From assembly GCA_034008185.1 (NCBI GenBank), contig CM067081.1:67012054-67076053 (forward strand): 64,000 bases of DNA, given 5' to 3'. Positions within the stretch are counted from its first letter, which is position 1, and the number at the start of each line of letters is the position of its first letter. A program made the translations under genes and the position numbers. This stretch comes from Gorsachius magnificus (Eukaryota; Chordata; Aves; Pelecaniformes; Ardeidae). The notes beneath the pieces are model-generated. The model made no database searches, was not told the DNA's origin, and saw only the letters and a program-made list of their open reading frames with translations. Positions 26,515 to 37,629 of this stretch are shown one piece after another.

Positions 26515-29500
26515 GTAAGACTACAGTGTTCCCTTCCACAGACATTGCTCAGGTATATGGTTGGGCCTGTTGTGCTTTCATAGTTTTTTGAGGTCTCATA
26601 TAGGAGAAATAAATATTTTATGAGAAACTCAAAATACAGAATACCAAGACTTGTTATTCAAGGATGTATGAAAAGAAGATTTCTTTTTTTTTAAAGTATA
26701 ATAGGAATTTTATATTATATTTCATTTTCCAGTATCCAGGATAATGGGATGGAATTGAGTGTAGGATAAAAGAATAAATGGGGCAAAATAAATAAGGAAG
26801 TGTTGATGAGGCTGTTACAGGAACATATAGTCTCCTGTAGTGAGTGCTAAGGGAGCCATGGGTACTTACCCTGAGCTCACCAGTGCTCAGAGCTGAGACA
26901 GGACTCAAACACTGACCTAGAGCTCTCTGAGCTAACTGAGCCCTCTCTGAGAGATGGAGAGTGCGGTGTGGATGTGCTGGTGGTTGCTGTGGTCTTGCAG
27001 TCCTCAGCCCATAGGCTATGCTGCCGCTGGCTGTACTGTCAGGTTCGATACTGAAGCCCAAGCTCACACCTTAGACATGACCAAAGCAGTGTCCAAGAGA
27101 GCACCACAGTACCACATTCCCACAGCCTCAGTGCGAGGAGTCAGGCATGTGTAGCACCAAGTTCTGGATGGGGTTTTTGGCTTGGCATCACCACCTGCTT
27201 GCCTTTTGCAAAGGAACCTGGTTTTGAGTGTAAAGCCATCTCTAAAAGCAGCACAGCAATGTTCACACAGTGCAGAGCATCTTTGATGCCCCTGGATGAC
27301 CTGTACTGGGTAGGTGATGGGGGCCTGTGTTTATGTGCTGTGCAGGTGTTGGCTGCTGGGCTTGGTCCATCTTGATGCCGGAATTACGGCTGGCTGCTAA
27401 TGGGTAAAGTGAGATAGTGCCTTGCTCGCTGATCAGGGGTTGCAAATGGGTAAGGAGAGATAGTGTCTTTATTCACTGATCAGGCTGTGTGGCAGGTGCC
27501 TGATGAGCTTCTCAGTTTGTTTTCTTGCCCTCTTGCCTGTAAAGCTCTTGCAGATGTGCAGCAGCAAGCTTGCTGGAGTTACTGTCCTGTGCTCCCTCCA
27601 GCACATAGAGAGGGAGAGCATCGGTGGCTTTGCAGAGCTGCCCTGCCTCCTTCTGCGTAAAGGAGATTTACCTCTCTAGGCTGAAGCTGGACTTTATCAC
27701 TCTTCCCTCTTCCTTTGAATCCCTCCCTGCATCAGATCAAGAGATATGGGGGAATGAAGCAATGTACTGCTTTGCTTAGCAAGAGCTCATTGAGTCTTGT
27801 TGTACTCATAATTAACCACATTAATTATGATTTATTCCAGCCACACAAGCTAAACTAAGTGTGAGTCTGCAGTAGTGACTGTGCTTTCTGTGGAGTGGTG
27901 GTAGCACTTGGAAATAAGATTATTTTGTTTATGAAGTTGGCTGTTCATGTGTCATTTGAGATGATGGTGTTTAAGCTACAGTTCTTTTCTGGCAGTTTAT
28001 TTTTTTGACTTTCCAAGCTCTTCCTTCTTATCCAGGGGCAGAAAATGGCTCATAATAGTGTTATGCAAGAATTAGCCTATCTAGGAACCTGTAAGTAGGG
28101 CTTACATTTTGGCCCTCTGAAGTGAGGGGGAAAACTGGTGACTACAGTAGTTGAATAAAATCTCACTGAGTCCAACTGGAGATTGTTCACTTCTTAAGAC
28201 TGTTGGGTTCGCACAGCCACAAGCGTCTTCAGCACTCATTACATCCACTGTGCAGTGGAGCTTAGGAAGAGCAGCCGTTCCTCATTCCATTTTCTTCTAC
28301 TTATTCACCCTCATGTCTATTAGAAGTCTGGTTTGTTTGCCTGAAATAGTAGGACAGCTGCTTTACTGTGGAGTGTGACTATATTCTCTGTCCTATTTTA
28401 TTATTCTCGGGCAATTTGACTGTTAGGCATTTTCATTTCACTTTGGACTTTTTTCATCCTGATATTCTCCTGCAGGACACTGACAATTAATTTTCTGTGC
28501 TGTACCAAATGGCGGTGTCACAGGTTCTGCGAACAAAGGAATGGAGCTAATATTTTGATACTTTCTTTCTGTATAATTTGTTTGTTCCAGCAGTTGTACT
28601 TATGAGTAGCTTTGCTAGAATGCCTCTTAAGACATTCACAGTGGACGTGTGTGAAGGAGACTTTTTTTGCTTATTACTACATTGCCTTACAAATAGAATC
28701 TTAGGACATGGCATAAAACTCATTAAAATGAAAGTCCATAAGTTAGGAATACTTTTGGTAGATAGTATCTTTGCCATTGTGGTGAATTGCTTAATGTCTT
28801 ACATGCATTTCAGGTTTTAGTTTTGGCTTTTTCACAGCAATGCAACGTATACTTGAGAATTATTTTAGTTTCTCTAACAGGATGTATCTAGACCTCATAG
28901 GGCGCTTGCTTGAATAGTGAATGAAACATGATCTGCTTCTGTGGCTAAAGGCTGTAGCCCTTCGTGAGCTACTTTTCTGTATTTTGGTCTAAATAGGGGT
29001 TGCTTCTTTCTCTTGGTCTCTTTTCCTCTGCAGGTACAAAGCAATTTGTGCCCCTCATTCTGCTAGATTTTAATGGAAATGCTACAGGGACATCCAAATT
29101 AGGCTTGAAATGAAACAAAATAAAGCAAAAAGTTAATGCTTCAGTTTTTCAGTAAATATAGCAAAGTGCAATGAGATCAAGGTGCTAGCCACTCTTACAG
29201 ATGCTGAAGGCTCTAGCTCTTGCTCAGCAGTGAGTATGCAGTTGTGTCTTCAGCTTAAATCTAATGGAGGGGCAAACTGTGGATGAGGTTTTTAATCAGT
29301 CATTCACATAACAAGTTTATAAACCCCAAAGTTAATATTTTACCTCAGGGCCAGCTGTTTATTTTTTCTATTGGAGTTTTTATGTGGAACAAGGTCCTTA
29401 TCTTTGCAAGAATTGTCGTTACTCTTCTTTTTGTTGTTGCTAGGCTGTATTAAACAACCTCTCTACATGGTTCACTGTTTCATCTGTCTTACTTTTTTCT

Positions 29501-29666
29501 TCCTTAGTTTTTGTGCAACCACTTTTCTTTGCATTGCAAAAGGTCTTCTGCCTTCCTCCTCCCCCCCCCCAATCCTCATAAAGGACATTAGAAGGTCCGT
29601 TTAGAAGTGTCTGGAAAATGTATTCCTTACAGTCTTTCATTTGCATTTTATATTTTCTTTCATAAT
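26515..29666 (+). other. MCF2L intron, before the LTR
   Basis: Only the duplication at 27401-27483 stands out. The region 26.8-27.7 kb is richer in G+C than its surroundings, but no coding or RNA feature was identified in it. Confidence 0.6.
27401..27483. repeat. 46-bp period tandem duplication
   Basis: The segment 27401-27437 (TGGGTAAAGTGAGATAGTGC to CTGATCAGG) is repeated with a few changes at 27447-27483 (TGGGTAAGGAGAGATAGTGT to CTGATCAGG). The copies differ at several positions, so the event is not recent. Confidence 0.8.
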
Positions 29667-30762
29667 TGTATTGGGTTTCTGTGGCAAGGTCTTGGTAGTG
29701 GGGGGGGCTACAGGGGTGGCTTCTGTGAGAAGCTGCTAAAAGTATTCCCTGTGTCTGCCGCTGGCCAAGGCCAAGCCAATCAGCAGCAGTGGAAGTGCCT
29801 CTGTGTAACATATTTAAAAGGAAAAAAAAACGGCTGCATCTCAGTAGCTGGAGAAAGAAGAGAAGTGAGAGGATGCGAGAGAAAACAGCCCTGCAGACAC
29901 CAAGGTCAGTGAAGAAGGAGGGGGAGGAGGGGCTCCAGGCACCGGACAAAGATTCCCCTGCAGCTCGTGATGAAGACCATGGTGAGGCAGGCTGTCCCCC
30001 TGCAGCCCAGGGAGGTCCACGGTGGAGCAGATCTCCACCTGTAGCCCGTGGAGGACCCCACGCTGGAGTGGGTGGATGCCCAAAGGAAGGAGGCTGTGAC
30101 CCCATGGGAAGCCTGCACCAGATCAGGTTCCTGGCAAGCCATTGTGGACCCGTGGGGGGAGGAGCCCATGCCAAAGCAGGTTTGCCGGCAGAACTTGTGA
30201 CCCCGCAGGGGACCCAACACTGGAGCAGTCTGCTCCTGAGGGACTGCACCCCATGGAAGTTATGGACCCGTGCTGGAGCAGTTTGTGAAGAACTGTAGCC
30301 CATGGGAAGGACTCACGTTGGAGAAGTTTGTGGAGGACTGTCTTGCGTGAGAGTGACCCCACGCTGGAGCAGGGGAAAAGTCCTCTCCCTAGGAAGAAGC
30401 AGCAGCAGAGACGACGTGTGATGAACTGACCTCAACCCCCATTCCCGTCCCCCTGCGCCGCTGGGGGGAGTAGGTAGAGAAGCTGGGAGTGAAGTTGAGC
30501 CCAGGAAGAAGGGAGGGGTGGGGGGAAGGTTTTTAAGATCTAGCAGTTTTTCTCCTTTCCTTCTCTGATTTTGATTGATAATTAATTATTTTCAAGTTGA
30601 GTCTGTTTTGCCCGTGATGGTAACTGATAAAATGATCTCTCCCTGTCCTTGTCTCGACCCATGAGCCTTTTGATTTACTTTTCTCTCCTCTGTCCGGTTA
30701 GAGGGGAGTGATAGAGCAGCTTTGGTGGGCCCCTGGTGTTCAGCCAGGGTCAAACCACCACA
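29667..30762 (+). mobile_element. solo long terminal repeat of an avian endogenous retrovirus
   Basis: A 1,096-bp element begins TGTATTGGGTTTCTGTGGCA and ends CCAGGGTCAAACCACCACA, giving the TG...CA termini of an LTR. The flanking pentamers are ATAAT (29662-29666) and ATAAG (30763-30767), a near-perfect 5-bp target-site duplication. From memory it matches an LTR family widespread in birds (TguLTR5-like), in plus orientation. The 3' part carries the typical block 'TTGAGTCTGTTTTGCCCGTG' near 30597. The central third is built of degenerate repeats around CTGGAGCAG and 'GTAGCCC(A/G)TGG'. No retroviral gag, pol or env frame is attached, so this is a solo LTR left by recombination. The element breaks no exon and sits 3.2 kb downstream of the MCF2L exon ending at 26514. 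Long open frames crossing it on both strands are products of its GC-rich repetitive core. Confidence 0.85.
30220..30372 (+). repeat. degenerate tandem repeat inside the LTR
   Basis: The nonamer CTGGAGCAG occurs at 30220-30228, 30273-30281 and 30364-30372, with a variant TTGGAGAAG at 30318-30326. The starts are 53, 45 and 46 bp apart. Between copies the sequence repeats a pattern of 'TTTGTG(A/G)AG(G/A)ACTGT' plus a CCCATGG-like block. A weaker copy, CTGGAGTGG, lies near 30063. This is an internally expanded region of the LTR, probably of variable length between copies and individuals. Confidence 0.7.
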
Positions 30763-33650
30763 ATAAGTATTTTCTGTTTCTTTGACTGGGAAGTTGCTGT
30801 GTGACTTTGCAACTATCTGCTGTTGCTGTATGCAGGTATGTTAAAATAAATGTAGATGAACAAGAGCGTACAGACAGGTGTGTATGTTTATATGCATCTT
30901 AAATTGCACAAGCTATGTGATGTGCAAATGAGACTTTTGGCCACCACAAGTGCTGAACCAATTATTTCAGCTTGCTTTCCTTTTAATGCCTCTTTACGCA
31001 TTGAACAACTTCAAACAAAATATTTCCATTAAAGCAAATATAAATACGAGTTCATGCTACTGGCATTTTTGCCTATCAATTTATAGGGTTTTTTCTGCAG
31101 TGGAAAAAGTTAACATTGGTACTAACTTTCAAAATGCTTATATCTTTGGCCCTTTAAGTTATCATTCTAAATAATAAGCTTCTCCTTGCTCTCTGTAACT
31201 ATTTCCTTGGCTGTGCTCTTGCTCTCCTCTCTGGACATGACCTGAAAATACCTCACTGGTTAAACTCTTCCTTTTGAAGCATCCACGGGTGCTGAGTCTG
31301 TTTGTAAAATTGTGTTTGAAAACTTCTGCGTGGATCCTGTAGCACATACATTGCATCAGTTATTTTAAAATATCAACTTGACTTTTGTTGCCAATGTAAC
31401 ATTTTCAAAGTATATGTTGTGTGTTGACAGTGGAAGAGGTATTACGTAGCGGTTTCTGTCTTGCACAGGAGTAGGCTTAACTGCTGGTTTCTATTCACTG
31501 TGCTAAATCCACTGTCTGTAGAGATTTTAAAAAAAAAAAAAAAAGTAGTAAAGAGAAATTAATCCTTGGCTAAGGGATCTCTAGTTTAAATACATTTAGG
31601 TACAAATTTAGTTATTACAATCTGATTTCTAAGCAAGTATACTTGCTGCTGATCAGCCTGGGCAAAATGCAGCTTGTGAAGTTATACAAGTAAAACTTCT
31701 CTCTCCTTCCAAGGAAAGAATATGTTAATAAATTCCTCTTGACTCCGTTTTCCATATGCAAAGGATATGCAATGAAGCTTTTATCCACTACCTTGTTGAA
31801 GTCTACATGTAATTTCAAATACTCCAAGTACTCCAGTTAAGTATATTATGCAAGTAGAAAGGAGAAATTCTTTGTCGGAAACATACAAACTTAATAGCTG
31901 AACCACCACAACAGTAAAGCAAAATATGTAGTAAGACTTTCTCTCCTTCACATGAGGACCTCCCTTTTGACATGACTGCAAACAAGATTACTTTTACTTA
32001 AGCTAGGTCTTTTGAACCAGAGTTGTAGATCTGAGCCGTTTAACAGTGATGATGCTCTTGAATCTCATGTGTACATATTGATCAACATAGAGATCATAAT
32101 TTTTTCTTATAGTCTGAATGCCATTTCATTTGCATTATAGATTCAGGGTAGAAGACCTACCTCTTTGCTCTGTTATCATCTAATTATATCCAACTACCTT
32201 GCTTCCTTTTTGTGGGGTTGGGCAGAGTGCTTTTGAGAATACATTTTCTTATGCAAACAGGAGCAGAACAGCTAGGGAAACATTACAAAATGATCTCCTG
32301 CTTTTCTTTCCTGGAAGTCTGAGCAACCTCCTTTGCTGCTTCCTAATTTTGCTGACCGTATCAAAAATGTCTTTCACAGGCTTGTGGGTAAATATACTTT
32401 TCTCTGTGTGTGTGCACACGCATGTGTGTGTATGGCTTTTAGCAGCTGCACAATTCATAGTTTTTGTAATTTTCTCTGTCAATGCCATTGAAATTGAAAA
32501 GAATATTAATTATATCTCATTTGACATTGCTTTTAGATACCAAGTCATCGCTATGCCTCTTGATTAGAATTTGTGTAAAACAGTGTTGTAGTTTCTTTGG
32601 CTTAGCACTTCTCTATCATCTTACCTGCTTAATAAAAAAAAAAAGAAAACAAACCTAAAAGTTACTGTAACTGTGATGTCTCTATCAGCCCCCTTAAAAC
32701 AAAAAAAAAACCCAAAAGAGATTGCAGCTGTGATGGGAAAAGTTAGATGTAGCAGAATATAAAGAATAAATGCTAAATTACCTAGCCTTAAGGTAAACTT
32801 TACCAGTCCCATCTCACAGTAGCACAGCTAGTTTCCAAGGATCATTTTTCCACTCCTTTCATATACAAGATCATGATGTTCTGGGTCCACATAATTTTAA
32901 CCGTTGGAGGTATTGTTTAAATAATTGTATACAAAAGTTAGGAACACAAAGTACTAAGCACAGTTAAGTCATTTTGCTACCCAGCCCGTGGAGCTAATGC
33001 AATTCAATGTATTTTTAAACATAAAACATGTTTTTAGAATGTGTATTTCTCCAAAACAGAGGGCTGTCACTGCCTTAAAACTGGCCTTAAGACCAAGGCA
33101 CCTAGATCTATTTGGAAGAGCTCTGCCTAACTGGAGGTTTACTAGACTTATAGAGGTTTATCCACTGAAGAATTTCCATTTTAGAGGGACAATTTGTTTT
33201 CTTTGATACTAAATCTTTTAAAGAAGTTTCAGTTGAATAGGTTGCCAAAGTTCATTATAAATGAGTTAATAACAAAGTTTTCCTTTAATGAAAGCTTACG
33301 GAAGTAGGGTGGAAGATCTACTTAATTTAAAGTGGTGGTATGTTTTTATTTTTTATTAATTGCTGACATATGCTTCAGTGCTCTTTACTTCTATGGTGGT
33401 TCCATTTTTAGACTGAAAAGTAATAATCCTCTCACTTGAAGAACATTCCTTACAGCTGCATGTTATGAGACAAGTCTCAAGTAATTCTTGGGAATAATTT
33501 CCGGTAAAATGTGAGCAGACTGATTGCACCCGCTTAAGGACTGATGTGTTCTCTTCTGCTCTTTGCAACAAACAAAAACCAAAACTGGTACTCAAGTGGC
33601 ATTTGTTTAATATTTCAAAAAGAAATAATACTGAATGTTTTTCAGTGTTT
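30763..33650 (+). other. MCF2L intron, between the LTR and the CR1 tail
   Basis: This is AT-rich sequence with an A16 run and short A-runs near 32634 and 32700. No gene or repeat family was recognised. Open frames here have leucine- and phenylalanine-rich chance compositions. Confidence 0.6.
31529..31544. repeat. A16 homopolymer
   Basis: Sixteen adenines in intron sequence. No element body ending in this tail was recognised upstream, so it is annotated as simple sequence only. Confidence 0.85.
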
Positions 33651-33770
33651 TCATAGAATCACAGAAGGGTTTGAGTTGGAAGGAACCTTGAAAAATCATC
33701 TAGTCCAACCCCCCTGCTGTGGATAAGGACATCAGGTTGCTCAAAGGCCCGTCCAGCCTTACCTTTGCAT
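33651..33770 (-). mobile_element. CR1 LINE 3' tail
   Basis: A 120-bp fragment. On the plus strand it starts TCATAGAATCACAGAAGGGT, then 'GAGTTGGAAGGAACCTTG', 'ATCATCTAGTCCAACCCCCC' and 'AGGTTGCTCAAAGGCCCGTC'. This is the reverse complement of the CR1 3' end, so the element is on the minus strand. Only the last ~120 bp were inserted or retained, a strong 5' truncation. Confidence 0.92.
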
Positions 33771-36700
33771 AGTCACAACAGTGTTTATATTTTTTAACAA
33801 AAATAAGGGGGTTTAATATCCTTTCAGAAATTTAGATTAAAAACCAAAAAGGCTAAGATTAGACTAAGAAAATGCTCTCAAGGAGATACTTGGTTGTTTT
33901 CAGAACAGATAAAACTATTAGATTCCAACTGTATAGGTCAGGGCATCCCTGCTTAAGCCTGGAAGTGGGAGAGTGAGCTTGTGTGTGCCATTGATGACAG
34001 AACTTGCCCAGCAAGTAAGTTTAGGCTGTTCCACAGCTGCGGCTGAAATTTCAGGACTGTGAGCTAGAAGGGAAGGAGATCATTTTCCAGTGGTATTGAC
34101 TGAGGTAATTAGATGCAGTCACTCTACCAACAGACCTGAATTTATTAAAATATTACAGTTAAATCACTGCTCTTTTGGATGGTGATTAAAATTCCAGTTG
34201 CTCGTTTTAAAAATTACTCTGTACATATTGAGTTGTTATCATGAGTTGTAGCACTCATAGAGTTCATCTAAGTTTTCGTGTAATTTTTTTATAATTGGGT
34301 GTATATAATTCTGAGATGCTGGAAGGTTATGATGTGCATTGGTTTTAATAAGATGTTTTAAAATTTTGCCTTAAACCTGTGTTTCAAGAAGGATGAGACA
34401 CATAAAATTTTTCATTTTGTCACTCAAATGTTTTTCCTCTCACTAAAAACAAAACCACCACCAACAAAACCCAAACTAGCTTCCTAAACTTTCCCTTTTA
34501 TCTCCTCCCCCTAAATTCTGTGGCTTGCTTTACTTCTGGGAGAAGGGAAGAAAATCACATTTTACACAGCTAATTTAGGAATAAACCGTGTGATGCTGCT
34601 TTTGCAGACATGAAGCAAGAAGTAGTGATTCCAAATAAAGGTGGGGGGGTCATTCCTTCCTGCATCAGATTCGTTATGAAAGAAAGGACACTTCAAAAGG
34701 TGAAGCCACCTACTGCTTTTACTATTATTTAATACATGCACAATTTATAAGTAGGATTTTTACTTTGTTATATTTCCCATGCCCTTTTTGTGGCTTGCTG
34801 TGGCAAACGCTCAAGTAGTGACTGCTTCACTGGAGTGGCCTGTCTCCCATTGATGGCCATGTATTTCCAGTTGCAGTATAGAAGGCAACTTCTATAGGTC
34901 AGCAATGTCAAAGCTGAAATTTTACAGAATTTATTATGTGTGGTACTTCAGGGCACTCTGCCCTAAACTCTTTTCAGCAGTGAGGTCCTGATAAGGACAA
35001 GCAGTTGAACAGCGTTTGAAGGTATATGTATGCTTAAATGTCCCAGCAGGAAAATACCAGCGGAAAAGATAATTGCTGAACAACGATCTTCTAACAGCAC
35101 ATGGCAGGACAGAGTCATCTCCACCCAAGATAACCACGGATAACTGTACTAGAAACTGAAAATTAATAGGCAATGTCAAGGCAGGATGGCTCTATTTGCC
35201 CTTGACAATCGGTGGTGGTCTGGGAACTTCCTGAAGGTCATAGTCCGGGCTTCTGCTTTTAGGACATGTCCTGCAATCCTGTTGTTGTTGTTCTTTTGTC
35301 TCTTATGTCCTATTTATAGAAATTAAGTAGAACAAAGCAAGTAACCAACAGGGATGCAGCAAGTAATGTATAATTGTACCTAAAAATAGATATTCTAGAG
35401 AGAGAACACCTCATGAGCAACCAAAATAATCATTATCATGCTTGAAAAATGTTTTTAATGAGAGAAGAAAACTCTTTGGTCCTGAAAGCTTGGGTAGAAC
35501 AAAAAAAATAGTATCACAATCGGGTTTAACTTATATTTGTGTTGTGAACATTTATATAGCTAAAACTAACTCCCTTGACTTAATGTTACCACGTTTGGAT
35601 GTGTCATAAAGGTTGCGTTTGCAAACTTGTGGTATTTGCAAAATAGCTGCATTTTATTGTTTAAATGCATCCAGAGCACATTATTTTCTGATGTAGTTTG
35701 ATTTCAAGAGCTACACAATGGTAGCACCATATTGCCTGTAAGCTGGTAGATTGAAATCAGATTCACCACAAAATAACATCAGGATACTATCTGAGCTCTA
35801 ATTACATGTGGTTTTGGAGGGAAATGGTGGTTTCTTTTATCAAATGAATCTGAGCTCAAATATTTCTCTTCTTTTCCTGGTGAGGTTAGATGTAAAGGCA
35901 CTTGAAGTGGATAATAGCACGCTATAATTTTCACAAATCACTGTTGCTGTCATAATCAGACAGTGGTTTTAATACAGTTTACAGCTGATTTCCACACAAT
36001 TGTCAGATTTCAGGGTTGGAAAAAATACCCTTATTATTTTGCCACAGTAATTCTTGCTTGTTTTTCTTCTCTTTTTGAACTGTCAAGCAAAGATAACTTT
36101 CCAGCAATGTGTCCCTGCCACCCCTCAACTGTTAACTTCATGCAGTTTCTAGGGCTCGACAAGTCCTTTGTCCAGCCTAATTGCATGGAAATATACTTGC
36201 ATGAGACATGAAACATTAACATTGCCTTTAAAAAAAAAAAAAAGTTACACTTTGTATATACAAATGTGTGTGAAGCACATTAAAAAGTGTTGCATTTGTG
36301 AATTTTATCCAGTGGTGAAAATGCCAGAAAAGATACTGGTGGTATCTAGCTCAGCAGCAGCCATACTGCAGCGTAGGTGTTTGGCTCTGCTTTACCTTTT
36401 TTTTGTAATCTGAGAAGTTGAACAGGAGATCTCATTTGAAACACCTTCTCCCATTTCTTTTAATGTTCTGCCGCTTCTTTTAGACTGTCTTGGAAGCAGA
36501 GCAGCTAGCTGAAGGGCCAGGGGGTGGGGGGTGGCGGCATATTGTAGGAATGAGTTCAAACTGGTAAGAAGGTTTAATTCAGTTCAAGATGGAGATTTGC
36601 CTACTTAACTCTGAATTAACTTTTTTTTTTCTAAATCAGTTCGTTTCTTTCCTCAAATTGGTTATATCTGCATACAGTTGGCTTTTATCAAAAGAAAGAT

Positions 36701-36964
36701 GCACTGCCATCTGGTGTCAAAACTGTGTTCACAAGAGAAAAGACATTTGTACAGAAAATATCTAGTGTGCTGTAACAACTTCCTTCCTATAAAACTTCCT
36801 AAGCTCTGAAAAAGAGACTAGACTGTTCAGAATAAACAATGTCCACACTGATGAGCCCTGCACCAAAAAAAAAAGAAGAAACACAGTAGTTTCATTACTG
36901 GGAAATTGCAGGGTCGGTAAAGGGACTTGCATGTAAATGTGCCTGCTGCTTGTTTCTTTTGTAG
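33771..36964 (+). other. MCF2L intron, before the second exon
   Basis: Nothing supports a gene here. The segment ends in the acceptor TTTCTTTTGTAG and includes an A-run near 36230 and the G-rich tract at 36514. Confidence 0.6.
36514..36533 (+). repeat. G-rich tract with quadruplex potential
   Basis: The plus strand reads GGGCCAGGGGGTGGGGGGTG, several G-runs of three or more separated by short loops, about 430 bp upstream of the MCF2L exon at 36965. Quadruplex formation is a prediction from the motif only. Confidence 0.5.
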
Positions 36965-37079
36965 GTGGAAGAGGGAGAGATGGATGTCCTGTTATCACCT
37001 TTCCAGACTATCCAGCTTTCAGTGAGATCCCCGAGAAGGAGTTCCAGAACGTCCTGACCTACCTGACAAGCATCCCAAG
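36965..37079 (+). CDS. MCF2L: MCF2L exon, N-terminal CRAL-TRIO domain
   Basis: This is a 115-bp internal exon. The acceptor is TTTCTTTTGTAG before 36965 and the donor is CCAAG|GTGAGT at 37079/37080. It enters in phase 1, completing the split glycine codon of the exon at 26431-26514, and leaves in phase 2. The translation includes RGRDGCPVITFPDYPAFSEI and then EKEFQNVLTYLTSIP. The run 'PVITFPDYPAFSEIP' is characteristic of the start of the CRAL-TRIO (Sec14) domain in MCF2L. The frame is uninterrupted and the preceding intron is 10,450 bp. As part of the lipid-binding N-terminal domain, this segment is not itself the GEF catalytic part of the protein. Confidence 0.95.
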
Positions 37080-37629
37080 GTGAGTGTCTGTCTAGGAGAA
37101 AATACCCTTTTACCCGCTAAATGTTTTTTCACATTCAGTCACTTACATGGTCGTGTAAAGGTCAAGCTTAGTATTTAATTAAAGAAAAGGAAAATGCAGC
37201 TTATAGTGCAGTGTCAATAAGTGTTATTAGTGACAGCTGCCTAATGTAGTTGTTAGATGAATTATATAATGCTATTTATATTTCATTAGAAAATTACTTC
37301 CTGGTATGTATGGATGCAGATTCTGTGATGGACATTGTCCTCTTGCTTCTTATCTTTGCTGTATCTTAGAGTGCAGCATTCTGTGTTTTAACTGAAAACA
37401 TGTATAACTTTGGCAGAACATGCTAGTTCCTGGATGCTACTCAAGATGTTACTCAGTGTGAGGGAATACTCCATAGTTACATACAGAGGTTTGTCCTAAC
37501 CACTCGTGCTCTGTTTCCCTGGCTCAGTCAGCACAGTCAGCTGGTACAGTCTTTGCAGCACTTCAGAACTTTGACTGAGGGTGCTAAGCAGGCCTATCAA
37601 TTAATCCTGGTGTTATCAATGGGCTGCTC

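Noticed and set aside
27030..27065. CAGGTTCGATAC, resembling a tRNA B-box
   Set aside because: No A-box, acceptor stem or cloverleaf could be built around it.
29440..30303. 287-codon minus-strand open frame, with 169- and 101-codon plus-strand frames overlapping it
   Set aside because: They lie mostly inside the LTR and run through its GC-rich degenerate repeats. The compositions are serine/proline/tryptophan-rich with no domain, and both strands are open at once, which is typical of repetitive sequence.
36168..36413. Short frames around an A-run resembling a retroposed poly(A) tail
   Set aside because: No body of a processed transcript or target duplication could be recognised upstream.
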